In this document: in pieces, positions 7,570 to 12,349 of the stretch | Numbering within the stretch: the stretch's first letter is position 1 | Layout: each line of letters starts with the position of its first letter | Assembly (NCBI GenBank): GCA_030587435.1 | Contig: JAUQZC010000048.1 | Coordinates: forward strand, 1-12,349 | Reading direction: 5' to 3' | DNA: 12,349 nt | Source: Candidatus Baldrarchaeota archaeon | GTDB lineage: Archaea; Asgardarchaeota; Baldrarchaeia; Baldrarchaeales; DXJG01 | Program-made: the position numbers and the translations under genes | Notes under the pieces: model-generated | What the model saw: the letters and a program-made list of their open reading frames with translations, nothing else | Databases searched by the model: none | Told to the model about the DNA's origin: nothing

Positions 7570-7578
7570 TCTACTTCC
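6724..7578. repeat. 855-bp mosaic direct repeat, unit A
   Basis: Pairs with 10355-11209 at a constant offset of 3631 bp, no indels. Identical blocks: 6724-6879, 6927-7062, 7108-7277, 7306-7405, 7444-7578. Divergent patches: 6880-6926, 7063-7107, 7278-7305, 7406-7443. The unit spans from 9 bases before the start codon of phosphoesterase A to its second-last codon. Confidence 0.95.
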
Positions 7579-7600
7579 CCACCATCTCAACGTTTTTCAT
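7571..7600 (-). CDS. Possible 9-codon leader ORF before phosphoesterase A
   Basis: ATG at 7600 opens MKNVEMVGK and stops with TAG one base before the TTG start of phosphoesterase A. GGGTG lies 7 bases ahead of the ATG. It is out of frame with the phosphoesterase and absent before copy B. Ribosomes ending here would be placed to restart at the weak TTG. It could equally be chance. Confidence 0.25.
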   Translation of the reverse strand: MKNVEMVGK

Positions 7601-7629
7601 GACTTTGCACCCTTTCTAAAGAAATGAAA

Positions 7630-7645
7630 TATAATGATATTCGCC
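7630..7645 (-). promoter_or_regulatory. TATA-like box for phosphoesterase A
   Basis: On the minus strand CATTATATTTCATT lies about 65 bases before the TTG start and about 35 before the small leader ORF. A transcript beginning near 7610 would carry the leader ORF. The rest of the 165-base gap to the kinase fusion shows only a short hairpin at its stop codon. Confidence 0.35.
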
Positions 7646-7715
7646 TTAACACTTTTTTACTAGTCAACATATTTCTGAGCAGTTCTAAACTAGTTAGAAG
7701 CGTATAACAGCGTCT

Positions 7716-7738
7716 ATGAAAGTTTAATTGACTTTCAT
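7716..7738 (-). other. Short hairpin at the stop codon of the kinase fusion gene
   Basis: An 8-bp perfect inverted repeat (ATGAAAGT and ACTTTCAT) with a 7-base loop covers the TGA stop. No T run follows on the transcribed strand, so it is not a classical terminator. In AT-rich DNA an arm of this length may occur by chance. Confidence 0.3.
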
Positions 7739-8922
7739 TTTGCAATACCTAAGCATTTTAAGACGTGCAACCTTAATTTCCTATGTACGTAATCTATGTT
7801 TTTACTTGTATCAAATATGGCATAATTTTTCTCTTTTGCAAGCTTTTTAAATTCTTCTTTTGCTTTCTTATGATACCAGGCTGGATGTTGAAACCTACGT
7901 TTGAGAACTACCTCTAAAGGCACGTCTAAAATTGCTCCATGTCTAGGCATCAATCGTTTATATATCCATTCTAATCCGTCAATTGGGTAACCGAGCAGTT
8001 TATGCCTTAAAATGTAATCAAAAAAGTACCTGTCTGCCACTACGATTCTTTTTCCTTTAATTCTTTCAATCCACACCTTAGTGGTTATATAAAGTAAATT
8101 ATCCAGCAAAAGTACATATGGTCTTAGCCTTGAAAGGAAGCTTCTTTTAACACGTCGCCTATGAGCCAAACTATAATCAATACCTCTAACAGCTTTCCCT
8201 CCATGCGCCGCTTTAGATAAAAGCGACAGAATAGGATTTCTAAAGAGATGTAGAGAAGTAGCAGGTATGTTATGCTTATTCAACCACTTCGCTAAAAGCC
8301 TAGAATGCGTACTCTTGCCAGCACCATCAGTTCCGCCCAAATAAAAAACTTGGAACCGGAAAAAGTTTCTGATATACTCATCGTTTAGAAAACATCCCCC
8401 AAATAAAAGTAACACGCCCAGAAATGTACAGAGCGTTATTAGAATGTCAGACTTTAAAATGTAGAACACATGTATAGTAAGTAAAATGAGCAAACCAAAA
8501 ATCATTGCCGTAAATCTTAACAAGTCAGCCCTACTACTCTTTTTCCACGGGTAACCTCTATAAACAAGAGAAAAAAGAAAAATACCCGCAGCCACAAGAT
8601 TAACCAAGGGCAAACATAGCCATGAACACTCCGACCCAAGTTTGACATATACAATGGGGAAAAACAATGTCTGAAAATCTGTTGTAAGCCAATCTAAAAA
8701 GAAGTGCAGAAGCAAACCAAAAACCAGCCATGATTCTCTAACAATAATTGAAAGAACAGCAAATGCAAATATATTGTGAAGGAAGCATTGACGAAGATAT
8801 AAATAATCTAAGTCAGGAAAAAAGACGCCAAATGCAAACCACCATAACTTCTTTCTATCAACCTTCTTCCATAAAAACTGACAAATAATCAGACCAATTA
8901 ACACCTGCACCATAGTATCCAA
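7735..8922 (-). CDS. Fusion: YdjM/DUF457-like membrane domain + thymidylate-kinase-like domain
   Basis: 395 residues with two distinct halves. Residues 1-185 are mostly membrane-embedded, with about five hydrophobic segments (near 5-19, 50-80, 101-121, 137-157, 158-177). They carry PDLDY (36-40), a histidine at 49 and HFFLDWLTTD (73-82), the pattern of YdjM/DUF457 membrane-bound metal-dependent hydrolases. Residues about 190-395 form a P-loop kinase of the thymidylate-kinase class: Walker A GGTDGAGKST (196-205), DRYFFDY (297-303) as the DRY motif, a basic LID-like stretch (341-356), and a C-terminal helix. The start is TTG, with GGGTGA (8929-8934) 6 bases ahead; an in-frame ATG at 8913 lacks a placed SD. 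Such dTMP-kinase-like proteins in glycan loci may phosphorylate a lipid or sugar rather than dTMP; that is inference. I do not recall this fusion being described. It sits between the GT4 gene and phosphoesterase A. Confidence 0.78.
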   Translation of the reverse strand: MDTMVQVLIGLIICQFLWKKVDRKKLWWFAFGVFFPDLDYLYLRQCFLHNIFAFAVLSIIVRESWLVFGLLLHFFLDWLTTDFQTLFFPIVYVKLGSECSWLCLPLVNLVAAGIFLFSLVYRGYPWKKSSRADLLRFTAMIFGLLILLTIHVFYILKSDILITLCTFLGVLLLFGGCFLNDEYIRNFFRFQVFYLGGTDGAGKSTHSRLLAKWLNKHNIPATSLHLFRNPILSLLSKAAHGGKAVRGIDYSLAHRRRVKRSFLSRLRPYVLLLDNLLYITTKVWIERIKGKRIVVADRYFFDYILRHKLLGYPIDGLEWIYKRLMPRHGAILDVPLEVVLKRRFQHPAWYHKKAKEEFKKLAKEKNYAIFDTSKNIDYVHRKLRLHVLKCLGIAK

Positions 8923-8985
8923 GCCATTTCACCCATCTAAACGTTTCCAACAATATCCAATGTATGTACATGTTAATGAGTTTCC

Positions 8986-8999
8986 TCTATAAATTTTTC
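8986..8999 (-). promoter_or_regulatory. TATA-like box for the kinase fusion
   Basis: On the minus strand AAAAATTTATAGAGG lies about 65-75 bases before the TTG start, predicting transcription near 8964 and a leader of about 40 bases with the GGGTGA site. The match is reasonable but not exceptional in this base composition. Confidence 0.35.
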
Positions 9000-9048
9000 T
9001 TCAATTTCTATCGTGTGTTTTCCAAATGATCATTAAAAATCCCATGTA

Positions 9049-9174
9049 TTAGTTCTTGAATAAATCAGCAAGCTCTCTTACATTAGGCATATTAACTTCC
9101 AAAACCCAAAAAGGAAATAGTAACTAGGTACTACACTTTACCTAAAACATCAAGCATTTCTGGGTCTTCTATTT
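9049..9174 (-). other. Non-coding tail after the GT4 gene with possible gene remnants
   Basis: Two short frames look more protein-like than random. One, shifted relative to the GT4 gene, runs across its stop and reads IEDPEMLDVLGKV before a TAG at 9131. The other starts at ATG 9090 and reads MPNVRELADLFKN before a stop at 9049. Both are too short to call genes. They may be decayed ends of an older gene or chance. A T5/T4 run near 9101-9115 on the transcribed strand could end the GT4 transcript. Confidence 0.2.
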
Positions 9175-10302
9175 TCAGGAAACAAGCTTTAAATATTCTT
9201 CTATAATTTTAATTATTTTTTCTTGAAATTTTTCTTCTGAAAAATCTTGTGACCTTTTCTGAATTTTCTTTCTCATGCTGGATAAATCCATTTTTGTCAG
9301 TTCATTTATTTTTTTGCAGCATTCCTTTACATTGCCGTATGCAAAGCCGTACTTTCCTTGATCTACTATGTCTAGCCATGGGCCTCCTGAACGATGCACA
9401 AGTGGAACACATCCAGCGCTCATTGCCTCAACGACGCTTATCCCGAAATGTTCACCAGCCATTAAATGTAGATATATTGATGCTCTTGCGTATAGTTCTT
9501 TAAGTTCTTCCAAAGGAATGTTCCTAAGAAGTTTTACGTTTTTACATCCATATTTTTCTACGAGACTTTTAACTTTCTGGTAATATGGTTCTGCTTTTAA
9601 AGAAACTGAACCTACAACAACAAATTCTGCGTCTTTACATTCTTTTGCTATTAATGGAATTAGCTCGTATCTTTTCTCAGGAGTATATCTACCAACGGAT
9701 AGAACAAGATTATTCTCTTTTTTATCGAGATTTGTGCGAAAGAATTCTACATCGACAGGAGGATAAATAATAAACGAATTTCTTCGCAAATATTTTCTGA
9801 TAGCTCGCGCAGAATATTTAGAATTTGTTAATATTAAACTGTTTTTCAAAAACATTTTCAAAAGTGTTTTCTGCATCACTTCGTAAGGCGCAAAATAAGA
9901 TCTCCAAAAGATGTTTTGCCGATACTTGACATAAACTTCCGGCTTCTCATATTTTAACGCTATTACGGGGTAATGCATATAGGTTATATCTGCAAATCCA
10001 AAGATCATGTCACCATGTGTATTTATGATTATATCCACGGATCTCTTAAGTGCAGGAGTTAGAAAACCCGTTAAGAGTCGCTGATAAATGCCAAACATCC
10101 TAAGCCTAAAAGGCAAAAAAGAAACCTCTTCAACGTCCACTCTACACCCAAGTCTTTTCTCAACGACGTCCCATTCAGTTTTTTCGGTAGTAGCTAAAAC
10201 GACATCAAAACCCTTATTCTTTAAAGCTTTAATCAAACTCAAACAAACTCTTTCACCACCACCAGTACTATTTAATGAATGATGAATAACACCTATCCTC
10301 AT
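9175..10302 (-). CDS. GT4-family glycosyltransferase (ALG2/ALG11-like)
   Basis: Predicted retaining glycosyltransferase with GT-B fold, 375 residues, using a nucleotide-sugar donor at the cytoplasmic face of the membrane. The N-terminal domain starts RIGVIHHSLNSTGGGERVC with the GGGER loop (14-18) typical of GT4. LVLSVGRYTPEKRYELI (about 199-215) opens the second domain. The donor-site EX7E motif is GEHFGISVVEAM (283-294, Glu284 and Glu292), followed by GCVPLVHRSGGP. An ATG at 10323 would add seven residues, but I chose ATG 10302: GAGGGA (10309-10314) is 6 bases ahead and the TATA-like box lies so close that the earlier ATG would probably not be transcribed. It overall resembles ALG11/ALG2-type enzymes that extend lipid-linked oligosaccharides. 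It is bracketed by the two phosphoesterase copies, together with the kinase fusion. The sugar cannot be told. Confidence 0.9.
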   Translation of the reverse strand: MRIGVIHHSLNSTGGGERVCLSLIKALKNKGFDVVLATTEKTEWDVVEKRLGCRVDVEEVSFLPFRLRMFGIYQRLLTGFLTPALKRSVDIIINTHGDMIFGFADITYMHYPVIALKYEKPEVYVKYRQNIFWRSYFAPYEVMQKTLLKMFLKNSLILTNSKYSARAIRKYLRRNSFIIYPPVDVEFFRTNLDKKENNLVLSVGRYTPEKRYELIPLIAKECKDAEFVVVGSVSLKAEPYYQKVKSLVEKYGCKNVKLLRNIPLEELKELYARASIYLHLMAGEHFGISVVEAMSAGCVPLVHRSGGPWLDIVDQGKYGFAYGNVKECCKKINELTKMDLSSMRKKIQKRSQDFSEEKFQEKIIKIIEEYLKLVS

Positions 10303-10308
10303 TGATCG

Positions 10309-10314
10309 TCCCTC
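10309..10314 (-). promoter_or_regulatory. SD motif GAGGGA that sets the GT4 start
   Basis: GAGGGA stands 6 bases before ATG 10302; the upstream in-frame ATG at 10323 has no such motif. This shortens the longest reading by seven residues and leaves the N-terminus MRIGVIHHS, which fits the family. Confidence 0.6.
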
Positions 10315-10337
10315 ATTTGACATATCAACATAGCACG

Positions 10338-10348
10338 TTTTTAAAATT
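10338..10348 (-). promoter_or_regulatory. TATA-like box for the GT4 gene
   Basis: ATTTTAAAAAC on the minus strand directly follows the stop codon of phosphoesterase B and lies about 40 bases before ATG 10302. Transcription about 25 bases downstream would begin near 10317, after the alternative ATG. Confidence 0.4.
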
Positions 10349-11200
10349 TCATGAACACCATTCTATGATTTTGTGGTAGAAGTCTGTGATGTCGCTGGGT
10401 TTCCAGTCTGTCTCTATATTAAGCGAGTAAAATGCATGATCACTATGATTACCTGTGCCATCAGGCTCTGGTTTCATCCCATGATCCGAAACAACAATAA
10501 ACACAGTATCCTCAGGGGTTTGTTTTTTTATTTTGAAAGTAAGCATGTCTAGTCTTTTATAAACTCTTCTAAGCCTCTGGGGTCTTTTAGCGATATGTAG
10601 GTGTCCCATTAGGTCAGCTATGTCAAAGTATGCCATGAATAATTTCCATTCCCTGTGAAGGTTCTCAAAAACCTTTCTCTCCCTCAGCCTATGGACTTCC
10701 CATATTTCTTTCTCGTATTCTTTAATGCTTGTTAGTAATGCTTTGCTTAGTCTTCGGTGTAGTTCTGTGTTGTCGCTGTATGTTGGAACATAAACATCAA
10801 TGGATGGCTTAACTACATCGAAAATAGTTCTAGCATTCAAATCCCTCTTATTAACAACCCTAGGACCCAAACCAATCTTATAAAGTAACTTTCTTTTCCC
10901 CTTAATGTCTCTGATAATGGGAAGCCTTCTAATGAAATCTAATATTTTTCCGTAGGTCCATATGGTTTTAATTTTATGTTTTTGAGGAGGAAGACCAGTA
11001 ATAAAAGAAGCCCAAACAATAGGAGTATAAGGCACATTCGCCCCAGACTCATGCTCAGCACGCAAAGATCTTGGTTTAATGCAGTATTCTTTTCGGAGTT
11101 TTATTTTTCCGAAGCTTTTTTGCATTAAATTTTTTAAATTCCATTTTTTGACCAAATCGTACTCCAAGCCATCCAAAGCTAAGACAAAAACCCTACCCAA
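10349..11200 (-). CDS. Alkaline-phosphatase-superfamily phosphoesterase, copy B
   Basis: Same family and same length (283 residues) as copy A, with every predicted metal and catalytic residue kept: Asp10, Thr59, Asp193/Asp196, His200, Asp239, His240, His252. The differences from copy A are confined to residues 43-55, 89-98, 155-169 and 215-230, plus the last residue (Ser for Glu). The first of these lies just before the nucleophile motif and differs at 11 of 13 positions. The start is TTG with GGAGG 7 bases ahead, a clearer SD than in copy A. It follows a 390-base non-coding stretch and precedes the GT4 gene by 46 bases, so it may lead a transcript with the GT4 gene, although that gene also has a TATA-like box. 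The substrate is unknown. No signal peptide or membrane segment is present. Confidence 0.82.
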   Translation of the reverse strand: MGRVFVLALDGLEYDLVKKWNLKNLMQKSFGKIKLRKEYCIKPRSLRAEHESGANVPYTPIVWASFITGLPPQKHKIKTIWTYGKILDFIRRLPIIRDIKGKRKLLYKIGLGPRVVNKRDLNARTIFDVVKPSIDVYVPTYSDNTELHRRLSKALLTSIKEYEKEIWEVHRLRERKVFENLHREWKLFMAYFDIADLMGHLHIAKRPQRLRRVYKRLDMLTFKIKKQTPEDTVFIVVSDHGMKPEPDGTGNHSDHAFYSLNIETDWKPSDITDFYHKIIEWCS

Positions 11201-11209
11201 TCTACTTCC
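10355..11209. repeat. 855-bp mosaic direct repeat, unit B
   Basis: Partner of 6724-7578. Identical blocks: 10355-10510, 10558-10693, 10739-10908, 10937-11036, 11075-11209. Divergent patches: 10511-10557 (23 mismatches by hand), 10694-10738 (13), 10909-10936 (11), 11037-11074 (23). Flanking DNA outside the unit shows no identity. Confidence 0.95.
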
Positions 11210-11244
11210 TCCGTATTCTTAATACAATTTATCTGTCCAACTTT

Positions 11245-11259
11245 CCTTTAAACTCTTTT
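11245..11259 (-). promoter_or_regulatory. TATA-like box with purine-rich BRE for phosphoesterase B
   Basis: The minus strand reads AAAAGAGTTTAAAGG, a purine-rich run before TTTAAA, about 50 bases ahead of the TTG start. The expected transcription start near 11224 gives a leader of about 25 bases including GGAGG. Confidence 0.4.
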
Positions 11260-11421
11260 GAGGAGAAAGTGAGATATCATCTATATAGCTCTGTAGAATT
11301 CTTCCTAAATATATTTATCTGTTATCTGTTTCTTAATTACGGTGAAAAGTAAGTAGTCATTAAAAGTAATCAATTAAACGAAAATCGCTAACGAAAAACA
11401 ATTTAAAAATATTTTATTGCT

Positions 11422-11453
11422 AAGATCTTCGAGTCTCCCTACAAGATCTTCGA
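11422..11453. repeat. Two AAGATCTTCGA direct repeats, 21 bp apart
   Basis: The 11-base unit occurs at 11422-11432 and 11443-11453. Each contains the 8-bp palindrome AAGATCTT. The centre spacing of 21 bp equals two helical turns. On the minus strand they lie just upstream of a TATA-like run (11400-11413), where an archaeal activator could sit. The regulatory role is inferred. Confidence 0.45.
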
Positions 11454-11590
11454 TCAAACCTAAAGTAAAATATATGAATAGCTTCGAAAGTGAATATTTT
11501 CAATGTTATCATCTATTCAGTAAGATAGTAATAGTTACTGGATAGTAAAATAAATGGCTTGGTTGCAGATCAGTTAAAATATTTGAACAT

Positions 11591-12349
11591 TTAGCGCATA
11601 TCTTCAATTCTTTTCGGCAATTTTAATGGTAAAGGTTTCCCAATTGCTATATATAGAAACTCTCCATCACTTTCTGGTATCTTATTATCAAGTATTCTTC
11701 TCGTGTCAATAATTATAATAGGTTTTTTCATAAGACTTCGAAGCTTTTCAATCTCTATTTTCTTAAATTCATCCCAGTCAGTAACAATAATAACAACATC
11801 ACTATCTTTGATACATTCGTACATTGATGGAGCATAAAATACTCTGTCCTTCAAAACAGTCTTGGCATTTTTCATGGCTAAAGGATCATAAACCTTAACC
11901 TTAGCGTTTCTTTCAAGAAGATGATCAATAATTTTAATGGCCGGTGATTCACGAATATCATCTATACCAGCCTTAAAAGCAAGACCAAGAATAGCCACAA
12001 CTCTATCACTCAAATCTCCAAGCAGCATTTCAACAATCTCTACAACATGTCTAATCTGAGCTTCATTAACCTCATAAATAGCTTTAAAAAGGATCGAATC
12101 CAAACCAAGTTTCTCGCTGACAGTTATTAAAGCTCTAAGATCCTTTGGAAGACATATGCCTCCAAAGCCTGGCCCAGCCTTAAGATACTGTGCACCAATC
12201 CTCGGATCTAATCCCATGCCGTGAGCAACAATATCCACGTTAGCTCCAGGAAGCAATTCGCACAACCTAGCAATAGTATTAATAAAACTTACTCTCATAG
12301 CCAGAAAAGCATTGCTAGCATACTTAATCAACTCAGCATTAACGGGGGT
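11591..12349 (-). CDS. UDP-glucose 6-dehydrogenase, C-terminal part (5' end outside window)
   Basis: NAD-dependent oxidation of UDP-glucose to UDP-glucuronate, cytoplasmic. The reading frame is open to the window edge, so the TTG at 12331 is an internal Leu codon and not a start. 252 residues are visible, about 60 percent of the usual 420-440. The first residues TPVNAELIKYASNAFLA carry the catalytic Lys and Asn of the family. GPGFGGICLPKDLRAL contains the catalytic Cys and the following Asp. The C-terminal UDP-binding domain shows LGLAFKAGIDDIRESPA and VIIVTDWDEFKKIE. The Rossmann NAD-binding domain is beyond the window. The GFGG-C-PKD loop separates it from the WecC-like paralogue at the other end of the locus, which reads GVGG-C-IP. 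It corresponds to Ugd/AglM-type enzymes. Both dehydrogenases would supply uronic acid donors for the glycan. Confidence 0.9.
   Translation of the reverse strand, partial: TPVNAELIKYASNAFLAMRVSFINTIARLCELLPGANVDIVAHGMGLDPRIGAQYLKAGPGFGGICLPKDLRALITVSEKLGLDSILFKAIYEVNEAQIRHVVEIVEMLLGDLSDRVVAILGLAFKAGIDDIRESPAIKIIDHLLERNAKVKVYDPLAMKNAKTVLKDRVFYAPSMYECIKDSDVVIIVTDWDEFKKIEIEKLRSLMKKPIIIIDTRRILDNKIPESDGEFLYIAIGKPLPLKLPKRIEDMR

Larger units (their letters stand above)
11201..11590. other. 390-base non-coding stretch between UDP-glucose dehydrogenase and phosphoesterase B
   Basis: No convincing gene on either strand. Reading along the minus strand it holds a pair of AAGATCTTCGA direct repeats, then a TATA-like AATATTTTTAAAT run (11400-11413), a pair of AACGAAAA repeats on the plus strand (11377-11384 and 11390-11397), three CAGATAA motifs, and a second TATA-like TTTAAA (11247-11252) close to phosphoesterase B. 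Only very short ATG frames (7 and 10 codons) occur. A small RNA or a long leader is possible but not shown. Confidence 0.5.

Noticed and set aside
7570..7590. A longer phosphoesterase A starting at TTG 7590
   Set aside because: No SD precedes it, copy B has no matching extension, and the shared DNA ends just above TTG 7569.
9025..9034. AATGATCATT palindrome, and ATGTACAT at 8964-8971, as operators of the kinase fusion
   Set aside because: They are 10 and 8 bp long and AT-rich, which is expected by chance in this composition, and neither is repeated nearby.
6724..11209. The repeats as an insertion sequence or composite transposon
   Set aside because: The repeat units are the phosphoesterase genes themselves. 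There are no terminal inverted repeats, no target duplications that I can see, and no transposase.
11201..11590. tRNA, C/D-box RNA or CRISPR in the largest non-coding gap
   Set aside because: I found no cloverleaf, no paired C and D boxes with good matches, and no regularly spaced repeats of sufficient length.
12329..12331. TTG at 12331 as the start of a short dehydrogenase
   Set aside because: The frame stays open to the window edge with the conserved residues TPVNAE before it, so this is an internal Leu codon of a gene cut by the window.

Overview
This window looks like a piece of an archaeal chromosome, probably from a thermophilic member of the Thermoproteota/TACK group. The lineage is an inference. 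The support is AT-rich DNA, lysine-, isoleucine- and glutamate-rich proteins, TATA-like boxes about 25-60 bases ahead of many genes, Shine-Dalgarno (SD) motifs of the GGTGAT/GGAGG type, and heavy use of TTG as a start codon. Of the eleven genes whose start is visible, six appear to use TTG, two GTG and three ATG. Every gene I accept is on the minus strand, so transcription runs from the high coordinates to the low ones. I see no rRNA, tRNA, CRISPR array or insertion sequence.

Layout in the direction of transcription: the C-terminal part of a UDP-glucose 6-dehydrogenase (11591-12349, cut by the window edge); a 390-base non-coding stretch with promoter-like and repeat elements (11201-11590); phosphoesterase copy B (10349-11200); a GT4 glycosyltransferase (9175-10302); a fusion of a membrane YdjM/DUF457-like domain with a thymidylate-kinase-like domain (7735-8922); phosphoesterase copy A (6718-7569); a NodB-like deacetylase (5881-6636); an ATP-grasp enzyme translationally coupled to a HAD phosphatase (4745-5818 and 4155-4748); a Wzx/MATE-like flippase (2375-3973); a WecC-like nucleotide-sugar dehydrogenase (849-2174); and a VapBC-type toxin-antitoxin pair (413-688 and 1-420) with its own palindromic operator.

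Together the central genes look like a surface-glycan or S-layer/lipid-linked-oligosaccharide locus. Two dehydrogenases would make UDP-uronic acids, the GT4 enzyme would extend the glycan, the deacetylase and the ATP-grasp/HAD/kinase/phosphoesterase enzymes would modify sugars or nucleotide-linked precursors, and the flippase would move the lipid-linked product across the membrane. No oligosaccharyltransferase or polymerase is in the window, so the final acceptor is unknown.

The most unusual signal is the pair of phosphoesterase genes. By my hand alignment, five DNA blocks of 100-170 bp (697 bp in all) are identical between the two copies without a single mismatch. They are interrupted by four patches of 28-47 bp (158 bp in all) that carry about 70 mismatches, and there is no indel anywhere. 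The identity stops almost exactly at the gene ends. The two copies bracket the glycosyltransferase and the kinase fusion as 855-bp direct repeats, 3631 bp apart. The kinase-membrane fusion and the palindromic vapBC operator are the next most interesting items.
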